In this document: piece after piece, positions 43,901-55,900 of the stretch
Layout: every line of letters begins with the position of its first letter
Position numbering within the stretch: position 1 is the stretch's first letter
From: Pseudobdellovibrionaceae bacterium
Lineage (GTDB): Bacteria > Bdellovibrionota > Bdellovibrionia > Bdellovibrionales > Bdellovibrionaceae
Length of the DNA stretch: 62,249 nucleotides
Reading direction: 5' to 3'
Assembly: GCA_019637875.1 (NCBI GenBank)
Contig: JAHBUW010000019.1
Span: 1 to 62,249, forward strand
Position numbers and translations under genes: made by a program
Notes under the pieces: model-generated
Database searches by the model: none
What the model was told of the DNA's origin: nothing
Seen by the model: only the letters and a program-made list of their open reading frames with translations

Positions 43901-46900
43901 ACGGGGCCCGCGATGATCTCGCCGCCCGTGACGTGCAGTTTGCCGTTCGGCGCGGAGGTGCCGATGCCGACGGTTCCCGCGAAGAAGTTGCGGTCGTTCG
44001 TGCCACCTTGATAGACGCCATATTGGTTCGTGCCGACCTGATCGTCGAGGTAGATGCCGTAAGATGTCGTGATGGTGGCGCCGCCGCTCAGGGCCGGCGT
44101 TCCGGCGTAAAGTCCGAAGTATGAGCCGACACTTCCGCCTGTGATTTCGGCGCCGGCGTCGAAAGCCGCCATGTCGCTCACGTTAGAACGGCTTTGGATG
44201 AGCGATTCGAATCCGCGAAGATATCCGATCGGGCCGGTTCCGGTGTCCCATGACGGATTCGAGAGCACGCCGATAATACGGTCGACGGATTGCGACGACT
44301 CCATGATCGGGCGTGCATGCAGAGAGATGAATTCCGACAGCGAGCTGGAGGTGTTGCTGACGTGGTTCGTGATCAGCATATTGCTCTTCCAGCCGTCGGC
44401 GGTGGTGTTGTGCACCGTGTGGAAGCGGTAAGTTTCGTTGAAGTACGCACTATTCGCGCCGACGAACATCGAGCCCGCCGACGTGATGGTCATCCGCGGC
44501 TGATTGTTCGTCTCGAGGACGAGAGATTGCGCGTCGTTCGTGCCGAGCGTTCCGGTCTGACCGAACGAGTTTCCACCTTGAGCCCAGTTCAACGTTCCGC
44601 CCGAGTTCGTCATCCACGAGAGATTTCCGGTCGCGTCGGTCGACAGAATCTGCCCGGAAGTTCCGGTCGCGGCGGGCAGGGTGAGCGTGTAATTCGCGGC
44701 CATCGCGTCGGACGCGCGGAGCGAAACGCCGTTCGTGCCGTTGGCGGCGAGTTCGCGGAGTTGGAGAACTCCGGCCAATCCTGCCGTGGTGCCCGCGGGA
44801 CCGGCGATGATCTCGCCGCCGTTGACGTGCAGGCGTCCCGAAGGCGCGGTCGTGCCGATTCCGACGTTGCCACGGAAGAAGTGTTGGATATTGAAGCCAG
44901 TAATGGCGGTGACTTCATAGTAACTATTGCCGCCGCCGCCAATGGTGAAGCCTTCGTCGTCGTTTCCGCTCGTGGTGACGTCGATCGAACTTCCCGCGAT
45001 GGACTTGGTGTACGTTCCCGTATCTTTCCCGATATTCCAGATGTTGGATGTAGCCCCTTCCAGTCCAATGAAGTGGCCGTCATCGAGAACGATATTTCCC
45101 GCGGCGACATTCAACTTGGCAATCGGACTCGCCGTCCCGATCCCCACGGAACCACCGGCGGTGATCGCCATACGTGTGGTGCCGTTGGTACGGATCGCGA
45201 GAGCATGGTTGTCATTCGTGCCGAGCGTTCCGGTCTGACCGAACGAGTTTCCGCCATGGGCCCAGTTCAGTGATCCGCCCGAGTTCGTCATCCAGCCCAG
45301 ATTGCCCGCGCCATCGGTCATCAGGAGTTGCCCGGAGATTCCCGTCGCGGCGGGCAGGGTGAGGGTGTAGTTCGCGGCCATGGCGTCCGCCGCGCGGAGC
45401 GAAACACCGTTCGTGCCATTGGCGGCGAGCTCGCGGAGTTGTAAACGTCCCGAGTTGCCGGCGCCGGCCGCGAGAGGGCCCGCGATGATTTCGCCGCCCG
45501 CGATGTGCAGGGCTCCCGACGGCGCGGCGGTGCCGATACCGACGTTGCCACCGTTGAAGATCGCGGCGTAGTTGTTCGTTGCGCCCGTTGTCGCGTTCAC
45601 GTTCAAGCCATAGCTGTTCGTGATCCCCGAAACGGCCGTGCTGCGGACCAAGAGGCCCGACGAGTTCGTGATCGTCGCGTTCGTGCCCGCGCGCGGGGGA
45701 CCTTCGACCGCGACGGCGGCCGCGTTCGTGATGACTCCGCCGGCCGATCCGAAGGCATGGGTCGAAGGAATGACGTTGAACTCACGTTGCAGCGCGATCG
45801 CCGTGTTGCCCGAGTGGACGCGGTTTCCGGCCAGATCGAACTGAACCAAGGGCGCCTCGTTGCCGGCGGGAATGGCCGTACCGGCAGTGATGTTGAGGCG
45901 GAACAGCGGGTTCACGGAGTTGTCGGTCGCGGCGCTTCTCCAGATGTTGAACGTGCTATCGCCCATTTGGGCGGACACGCTGCCCAGGCCCTGTTCGAGG
46001 TAGAAACGGCCGTTGCCTTTCGGGAAGAGGTAAAGATCTTCGTTCGTCGCGCTCGACGTCACCGTCATTTCCACGCCGGCGCCCGCGCTGTCCGAGATGA
46101 TTTGGATCCCGTTCGCTGAGTTCGCTTTGCTTGCATTCACCGAGAACGCCGGATTCGTGGCGCCGCTCGCGCCGACCGCGAAGGCGAGTGTCGCATTCGA
46201 AGTGAACGCCGCCGCGCCGGTCGCTGAAATGGACATGCGCGGGATATTGTTCGTTTCCAGGATCAGGCCGTTATTGTCGTTGGTGCCGAGCGTTCCGGTT
46301 TGGCCGAACGAGTTGCCGCCTTGGACCCAACCCAATGTTCCGCCCGGGTTCGTCGCCCACGACAAGTTGCCCGAAGCATCGGTTGCGAGGAACTGTCCGC
46401 TTGCGCCCGTCGCGGCGGGAAGCGTGAGCGCGTAGTTCGCGCCGAGAGCGTCCGGTGCGCGGAGAGAGACGCCGTTCGTTCCGTTCACCGCGAGTTCGCG
46501 CAGCTGCAAGCTTCCCGCGTTGCCGGCGCCCGTGGCGATGGGACCGATGATCGCTTCGCCACCTTCGATGTGTAGACGGCCCGAAGGCGCGGTCGTGCCA
46601 ATACCCACTTGGCCGGCGTCGGTGATCCGCATTCTCTCGAGAGGCGTGGTCGTATGGCCCGTCGAGAACTTGATGGGGCGGTTGTTCGTCATCGTCGCGA
46701 TATGCAAGCCGTTGTTCGCCGAGGATGAGAGGTAACCTTCATTCGGTTGCAACCACGTCGGCAAATAACCCGACGATGTGATACCGACCGAGGTCCGCAT
46801 GGCGCCATCGTTCGCGGCTTGGAAATGTGTATGGGCGAGCGTTCCGGTGCTGGTGTTCGTCAGCACGACGTTCATGCCCGAGCCATTGTTCGATCCCGAG

Positions 46901-49900
46901 ATCGCCAGGATGTTCGAGGGATTGTTGACGCCGATTCCCAGGTTTCCACCCGCGGTCAGGCGCATCTTTTCGTTGAAGCCGATCGCATTGTCCCAAGTCG
47001 TCGTACCTGAATTGTGCTGAGTATAGAACAAGAGGTCGCCGGCGTTCGTTCCGGTGCGTACGGCACCCACGGCCGCGCGACGGACGCCGTCGTCAGTGAA
47101 CGCCAGGAAGGGACCGCCGCCCGTATTGTCTCCGGTACGCTCCAGATTCATGAAGACGTCACCGACGCCCGCCGTATTGTAGGGGCGTGAAATATGAAGG
47201 GGCGCGTTTGGCGTTGCGGTGCCGATCCCGATGGATCCTCCCGCGGTGATCGTCATGCGGGTGGTGCCCGCCGTGCGAATCGCGAGCGCCTGCGCGTCGT
47301 TCGTGCCGAGAGTTCCGGTGACGCCGAACGAGTTTCCGCCGTGAACCCAACCCAAAGTTCCACCGGGATTTGTCGCCCACGACAGATTTCCGGCGGAGTC
47401 CGTCGACAGGAACTGACCGTTCGTGCCGGTCGCGGCGGGCAGGGTGAGCGTATAGTTCGCGGTGAGCGCGTCGGGGGCGCGCAGCGAGACGCCGTTCGTG
47501 CCATTGGCCGTAAGTTCGCGCAATTGTAAGCGGCCGGAGTTTCCCGATCCCGCGGCGAGAGGGCCCGCGATGATTTCACCGCCGGCGACGTGCAGACGTC
47601 CCGACGGGGCATTGGTTCCGATACCGACGTCCCCCGCCGAACTGACCCACAGACGGGCGACCGCATTCGTATCGTCGTAAATTTCAAATGCCCCACCCGT
47701 AAACAGAAGCGAGTTTCTTGGCGCGGGGGAAGCACCGGAGTCATGGAAGAAGGCCAGTGACTGGGCTCCGCCATTTGAGCCCATAATCGAAACCGTGTCG
47801 TTGCCGGTCACGACATGAAATTTTTCGGACGGCGTAGTGGTGCCGATGCCGACCGATCCGCCGGCCGTGACCGTCATGCGCGTGGTGCCTGCGGTGCGAA
47901 CCGCGAGCGCCTGCGCGTCGTTCGTGCCGAGAGTGCCGGTCACGCCGAACGAGTTGCCGCCTTGGACCCAGCCGAGAGTTCCGCCGGGATTTGTCGCCCA
48001 CGAGAGGTTGCCGCTCGCATCGGTCGCGAGGAACTGTCCGCTCGATCCGGTCGCAGCGGGCAGGGTGAGCGTATAACTTGCCGCCAGCGCGTTCGGAACC
48101 CGCAGTGAAACCGCGTCGGTCCCGTTCCCTGAAGCTTCGCGGATCATGAGCGCCGCACCCGTCGTAGCACTCAGCGGTCCCAGGATCATGTCACCGCCCG
48201 CGACGTGCAGACGTCCCGAGGGGGCGAGCGTACCGATCCCGACTTGTCCCGTGCTCGAAATCAGAACACGTCCCGTGTTCGCGGTCGCAAACAAGATCCG
48301 TCCCGCGGCATCGTAGTTGCGGATATCCAGTTGGGCGGCGCCGGTTTGGATCTGCGCAAGACCGCCACCCGCCGTGCTGTACGCGGAAACGTTCAGCGCC
48401 GCCGCATTCGACTCGACGGTGAAGTTCGCTTTCGCCGAAGCTCCGGCGTTGGTGTTCAGAATACGCATGTCCAAGCTGTTGTTCATGGACGTGTTCATGT
48501 CGAATGCCGCGCCCGGTGGCGCCGTACCGATCCCGATCGAGCCACCGGCGGTGAACGTCATGCGGGTGGTGCCGGCGGTGCGGATCGCGAGATCTTGCGC
48601 GTCGTTGGTGCCGAGAGTTCCGGTGACGCCGAACGAGTTGCCGCCATGGACCCAACCCAAAGTTCCACCGGGATTTGTCGCCCACGACAGATTACCGGCA
48701 GCGTCAGTCGACAGGAATTGTCCCGTCGAGCCGGTCGCCGCAGGAAGAGTCAAAGTATAGTTCGCCGCGAGCGCATCGGGCGCACGCAGTGAAACGCCGT
48801 TGGTACCGTTCGCCGCGAGTTCGCGGAATTGCAGACTTCCGGCGTTGCCGGTGCCAGCCGCGACGGGACCCAGGATCGCTTCGCCGCCTTGGATATGCAG
48901 TCGTCCCGACGGCGCGTTCGTACCCAGCCCCATATTGCCGCTGGCGTTCAGGCGCATGGCCTCGGCGCCGTTCGCGCGGAACCACAAGGTGTTGATCGCG
49001 TGGTCATAGGAAAGTCCACCGGCGAAATTCGTGCTCGGAGAACTGAACTTCACCGCCGAGCCGCCCATCGTTCCCGAAACGACGTTGATCGCGTTCGAGT
49101 TGGTCGGCGCGCTGGTGGCGCTTAAGATCAAGAAGTCATCCGCAATGAAAGCGGGATTCGTGGAGCCATTCACCTGGACGTGGAGCTTACCGGACGGCGC
49201 GGTCGTGCCGACGCCGATATCGCCCGTTGCACCGATGTTCAGGCGCGTGGTGCCGTTCGTGCGGATCGCGAGGGCTTGCGCGTCGTTGGTACCGAGGGTT
49301 CCGGTCGCGCCGAAGGCGTTGCCGCCTTGGACCCAGCCGAGGGTTCCGCCCGAAGTCGAGATCGTGATCGAGCCCGCTTGATTCGCGACGGTGACGCCGG
49401 GACCGCCGACGAGATTTCCGATTGCGAAGCCGCCGGTGCCGTTCCCGATCAACAATTGACCGGTGGAGGCCAGCGAACCGTCAAGTCCCGTACCGCCGCG
49501 TTCGACGGCGAGGATGCCGGTGTAAATATCCGAAGCGGCGAGATTACGGAAGACGGGTGCACCCGATGCGCCGGTCGGTGCGGCGAAGACCTGCGCGATG
49601 CCTTGCGTGCCGAGCGAGATCTGGAACGTACCCGCGCCCGTGATCGGGCCACCGGTCACGTTGAAGATCGACGTCGGCGCTTCCAGACCCACGTTCGTGA
49701 CCGAACCCGAAATGGTGCCGGCCGAAGTTTGGATGTTCATCCACAGGCCGGCCTCGTAGACTTCGTACTTACCAAGAGTCGTATTGTAACGGAGCATCCC
49801 CGCGACGGGAGCGGCGGGCCGAGCGCCGCTGGTGTCGCGCGGAAGCACGAGGGCCGATTGATCGCCGACTCCGCGCAGATCGAGGATCGCTGAATTCGAA

Positions 49901-52900
49901 ACGCCGTTCGTGCCCAAAATCATACGGCCGTCGGCCATCAAGTACATGCGGTCGACATTGTTCGTTGAGAACCACATTGAATCGCTGGCGTGATTGTAGC
50001 CGACGCGCCCGTTGTGGCCGTTCGTCCCATTCGTGAAGATGAGCTGTCCGATATCCGCGGATGAGGATTTCAGGACGATGTTCGCGTTCCGGTTGATGGA
50101 CTCCAAAAGGATTTCGGAGTTACTCGCGACATCGCCCGTATTCGCGTTGTTGTAGATGTGCAGCACGCGGCCCGAGTTCGTGTCCGGAGTTGTCGTGCCG
50201 ATCCCCACGAGACCCGTCGATGTGATCGTCATCGCGGTCGTGCCGTTCGTGCGCAGCGCGAGAGGGAAGGCGTCGTTCGTCCCGAGGGTTCCGGTCGCAC
50301 CAAAGGCGTTGCCACCTTGGACCCAGCCGAGCGTTCCGCCCGAAGTCGAGATCGTGATCGAACCCGATTGATTCGCGACGGTCACGCCGGGACCGCCGAC
50401 GAGGTTTCCGATTGCAAAACCGCCGGTGCCATTGCCGATCAAGAGTTGACCGGTCGTCGCGGCCGATCCATCCAGACCGATCCCGCCGCGTTCGACGGGG
50501 AGGATGCCACTGTAGATATCCGAAGCGTCGAGATGACGGAACAAGGGAGCGCCCGTGCTGCCCGTGGGGGCCGCAAAAACCTGGGCGATGCCCTGCGTGC
50601 CGAAGCCCAAAGAAATCGTACCCGCACCCGTCAAAGGAGCGCCGGTGATCGTGAAGACCGAGGTCGGGGCTTCGAAGCCCACGTGGGTGACCGCGCCGCT
50701 GGCGAGCGGATCCAGCGAAATGCCGATCGTGCCTGACTGGTTCTCGATCAGGACGCCGGACGAACCGACGAGGTTACCGAGAGCAAAGCCGCCGGTGCCA
50801 TTGCCGATCAAGAGCTGACCGGTCGTCGCGACGGATCCATCCAGACCGCTTCCGCCGCGCTCAACGGGGAGGATTCCGGAATAAATATCCGAGGCCGCCA
50901 AGTTGCGGAATGCGGGCGCACCCGAGGCTCCGGTCGGTGCGGCGAAGACCTGCGCGATACCTTGCGTGCCGAGCGAGATCTGGAACGTACCCGCGCCCGT
51001 GACGGGACCGCCGCTGACGTTGAAGATCGATGTCGGCGCTTCGAGACCCACGTTCGTGACCGAGCCCGAAACGGTTCCGGTCGACGTTTGGATGTTGGTC
51101 CACTGCGAATCTTGATAGACTTCGTAACGGGCGAGGTCCGTATTGTAGCGGATCATCCCCGGCACGCCGGTCGCGGGGCGGTTCGCGGTGTTGTCGCGCG
51201 GAACGACGATGGCGCTCGAACCGGGGCCTTGACCGTTGAAGGTCACGAGCGCACCGGTCACCGACGAAGCACCACCGAAAACGGCGGTCGTGTCGAAGTT
51301 TGCCGCGCCTTCAAAGTGCGAGGTGCCGCGCACATCGAAGAACGCATTCGGCGTCGCGGTACCGAAACCGAACGAGCCACCCGAAGTGATCGTCATGCGG
51401 TCTTGCGCATTCGAACGCAAAATCAACGGGAAGTTGTCGTTCGTTCCGAGGGAACCGGCTTGCCCGAAAGCGTTTCCGCCTTGGACCCAACCCAGGGTTC
51501 CCGCCGTGGTCGAAACCGTGATCGAACCCGATTGATTCGTGATCGAAACGCCGGGGCCGCCGACGAGGTTTCCGAGCGCGAAGCCGCCGGTGCCATTGCC
51601 GATCAAAAGCTGACCCGTCGAAGCGAGCGATCCGTCCAGCCCAATCCCGCCGCGCTCGACGGGGAGGATGCCGCTGTAGATATCCGATGCGTCGAGATTC
51701 CGGAAGAGGGGCGCGCCGGTGCTTCCGGTCGGTGCGGCAAAGACTTGCGCGATGCCCTGGGTGCCGAAGCCCAAAGAAATCGTACCCGCGCCCGTCAAAG
51801 GGGCGCCAGTGATCGTGAAGACCGAAGTCGGGGCTTCAAAGCCCACGTGAGTCACCGCACCGCTCGCGAGCGGATCAAGCGAGATGCCGATCGTTCCCGA
51901 TTGGTTATCGATCAGAACACCCGACGAACCGACGAGGTTCCCGAGAGCGAAGCCGCCGGTGCCGTTGCCGATCAAGAGTTGACCCGTGGAAGCGAGCGAA
52001 CCGTCGAGACCGATCCCGCCGCGCTCGACCGCGAGAATCCCACTATAAATATCGGAAGCATCGAGGTTACGGAAGCTGGGTGCTCCCGCGCCGCCGGTGG
52101 GCGCCGCGAACACTTGCGCAATGCCTTGCGTACCGAGCGAGATCTGGAAGGTTCCGGCGCCGGTGACCGGGCCACCGCTGACGTTGAAGATCGACGTCGG
52201 CGCTTCAAGGCCTACGTTGGTCACCGAGCCTGAGATCGTGCCGGTGGAGGTCTGGATATTCATCCACTGCGAATCTTGGTAAACTTCGTAGCGCGCGAGA
52301 TCCGTGTTGTAACGGATCATGCCCGGAACGCCGGTCGCGGGACGGTTGGCGCTGTTGTCACGGGGAACGACGATCGAGCTCGAACCCGGTCCCTGGCCGT
52401 TGAAGGTGACGAGCGCCCCCGTGACCGACGAAGCCCCACCGAAGGTGGCCGTGGCATCGAAATTCGCCGCGCCTTCGAAGTGCGAAGTTCCGCGCACATC
52501 GAAGAACGCATTTGGCGTCGCGGTGCCAAAGCCGAATGAACCACCTGACGTGATGGTCATGCGGTCTTGCGCGTTCGAGCGCAAGATGAGCGGGAAGTTG
52601 TCGTTCGTACCGAGCGATCCGGCCTGACCGAAGATGTTGCCACCTTGGACCCAGCCGAGCGTTCCCGAAGTTGTCGAGACCGTGATCGAACCGGATTGGT
52701 TGGTGATCGCCACGCCGGGACCGCCGACGAGATTTCCGAGCGCGAAACCGCCGGTCCCGTCTCCGATCAGAAGTTGACCCGTCGAAGCGGCCGATCCGTC
52801 CAGGCCAATCCCGCCGCGTTCGACGGGGAGGATGCCGCTATAGATATCCGATGCATCGAGATGACGGAAAAGAGGTGCACCCGAACCACCCGTGGGCGCC

Positions 52901-55900
52901 GCGAAGACTTGCGCAATACCTTGCGTGCCGAAACCCAAAGCGATGGTGCCCGCGCCGGTCAAAGGAGCGCCGGTAATGGTGAAGACCGATGTGGGGGCTT
53001 CAAAGCCCACGTGCGTGACCGCGCCACTCGCGAGCGGATCAAGCGAGATGCCGATCGTTCCCGATTGGTTGTCGATCAGAACACCCGAAGAACCGACGAG
53101 GTTTCCGAGCGCGAAGCCACCGGTGCCGTCTCCGATCAAGAGTTGACCGGTCGACGCGAGCGATCCATCCAGGCCGATCCCGCCGCGCTGAACGGGCAGG
53201 ATGCCGCTGTAAATATCCGACGCATCAAGATTACGGAACGACGGCGCACCTGCGCCACCCGTGGGCGCGGCGAAGACTTGCGCGATGCCTTGAGTGCCGA
53301 GCGAGATCTGGAACGTGCCGGCGCCCGTGACGGGACCGCCGCTGACGTTAAAGATCGAGGTCGGCGCTTCGAGGCCCACATTCGTGACCGAGCCCGAGAT
53401 CGTGCCGGTGGAGGTCTGGATGTTCATCCACTGCGAGTCTTGATAAACTTCGTAGCGCGCGAGATCCGTGTTGTAACGGATCATCCCGGGAACACCCGTC
53501 GCCGGGCGGTTGGCGGTATCGTCACGGGGAACGACGATGGCGCTTGAGCCGGGACCTTGACCGTTGAAAGTGGCCAGCGCGCCGGTCACGCCGCTTCCTC
53601 CGCCAAAGACGTTGGTTCCCGAGAAGTGCGCATCGCCGCGCACGTCGAAGAACGCGCCGGGAGTCGCGGTGCCGAAACCGAACGAACCACCCGACGTGAT
53701 GGTCATGCGGTCCTGCGCGTTCGAGCGTAAGATGAGCGGGAAGTTGTCGTTCGTGCCGAGGGAGCCGGCTTGACCGAAGATGTTGCCACCTTGAACCCAG
53801 CCGAGTGTTCCCGAAGTCGTCGAGACCGTGATCGAGCCCGATTGATTCGTGATCGCGACGCCGGGTCCGCCGACGAGATGGCCAAGAGCAAATCCAGCAG
53901 AGCCGTCACCGATCAGAAGTTGACCCGTCGAAGCGGCCGATCCATCCAGACCGATCCCGCCGCGTTCGACGGGGAGGATGCCACTATAAATGTCGGAGGC
54001 ATCAAGGTTACGGAAAAGAGGAGCGCCGGTACTTCCGGTCGGCGCGGCAAAAACCTGGGCGATGCCTTGCGTACCGAAGCCCAAAGAAATCGTACCCGCG
54101 CCCGTCAAAGGCGCGCCGGTGATCGTGAAGACCGAAGTCGGCGCTTCGAAGCCGACATGTGTGACCGCACCACTCGCGAGCGGATCCAGCGAAATCCCGA
54201 TCGTGCCCGATTGGTTTTCAACGATCACTCCCGAAGAGCCGACCAGATGTCCCAGCGCGAAACCGCCGGTGCCGTTGCCGATCAACAGCTGGCCGGTCGA
54301 CGCGAGCGATCCATCCAGCCCGATCCCGCCGCGCTCGACGGCGAGGATACCACTATAGATGTCCGACGCATCGAGATTACGGAAGCCGGGTGCGCCCGCG
54401 CCACCGGTGGGGGCCGCAAAAACTTGCGCGATACCTTGCGTACCCAAAGTGATTTGGAACGTGCCCGCACCCGTGATGGGTCCGCCGCTGACGTTGAAGA
54501 TCGACGTCGGCGCTTCCAGACCTACGTTCGTGACCGAACCCGAGATCGTGCCGGTCGAGGTCTGAATATTCATCCACTGCGCGTCCTGGTAAACTTCGTA
54601 GCGACCGAGATCCGTATTGTAACGGATCATGCCCGGAACGCCCGTGGTGGGACGGTTGGCGCTGTTATCGCGCGGAACGACGATCGAGCTTGAGCCCGGT
54701 CCTTGGCCGTTGAAGGTCACGAGCGCACCGGTGACCGACGAAGCTCCGCCGAAAACCGCGGTCGCATCGAAGTTCGCCGCGCCCTCAAAGCGCGAATCGC
54801 CGCGGACATCAAAGAATGCATTCGGCGTCGCGGTACCGAAGCCGAACGAGCCACCCGAAGTGATGGTCATGCGGTCCTGCGCGTTCGAGCGCAAGATGAG
54901 AGGGAAGTTGTCGTTCGTGCCGAGCGAGCCCGCTTGGCCGAAGGCGTTGCCACCTTGCACCCAACCCAAAGTTCCTGTCGTGGTCGAGACCGTGATCGAA
55001 CCGGATTGGTTGGTGATCGCCACGCCGGGACCACCGACGAGGTTTCCGAGCGCGAAGCCACCGGTGCCGTCGCCGATCAAGAGCTGACCCGTCGAGGCCG
55101 CCGATCCATCCAGGCCGATCCCGCCGCGTTCGACCGGAAGAATGCCACTATAGATATCCGAAGCATCCAGATTACGGAAGAGCGGCGCACCGGCTCCGCC
55201 CGTGGGCGCGGCGAAGACCTGCGCGACGCCCTGAGTGCCGAAGCCCAAAGCGATGGTGCCCGCGCCCGTCAAAGGTGCGCCGGTGATGGTGAAGACCGAA
55301 GTCGGCGCTTCGAAGCCGACGTGAGTCACCGCGCCGCTTGCGAGCGGGTCGAGGGAGATGCCGATCGTTCCGGATTGATTGTCGACGATCACGCCCGACG
55401 AACCGACGATGTTCCCCAGCGCGAAACCGCCGGTGCCGTTACCGATCAAGAGTTGACCCGTGGACGCCAGCGAGCCGTCGAGCCCGATCCCGCCGCGTTC
55501 GACGGCCAGGATCCCGCTATACATATCCGATGCATCCAAATTACGGAAAGAGGGGACACCCGCGCCACCCGTGGGGGCCGCGAAAATCTGCGCGATGCCT
55601 TGCGTACCTAAGGTCAAAGAAATGGTGCCGGCCCCAGTCAGCGGTGCGCCCATAACATCGAAGATCGAAGGCGCTTGGAAGCCGACATGAGTGACCGCGC
55701 CGCTGGCGTTGGGGTCGAATTGGATGCCGATTGATCCGCTTTGATTGTGGATGATCACACCTGAAGAGCCATACAGATTTCCGAGGGCGAAGCCGCCGGT
55801 GCCGTCACCGATGAGCAGCTGACCTGTCGTCGCCACCGAGCCATCCAGACCGGTTCCGCCACGCTCCACGCCCAAAGTTCCGGTCGTGATCTTCGCGGCA

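Noticed and set aside
50962-52233. Long plus-strand frames across the giant fibre gene, such as this 423-codon one
   Set aside because: They recur in every macro-repeat because the sense sequence recurs. Products are Arg/Asp/Glu-rich and lack start signals.
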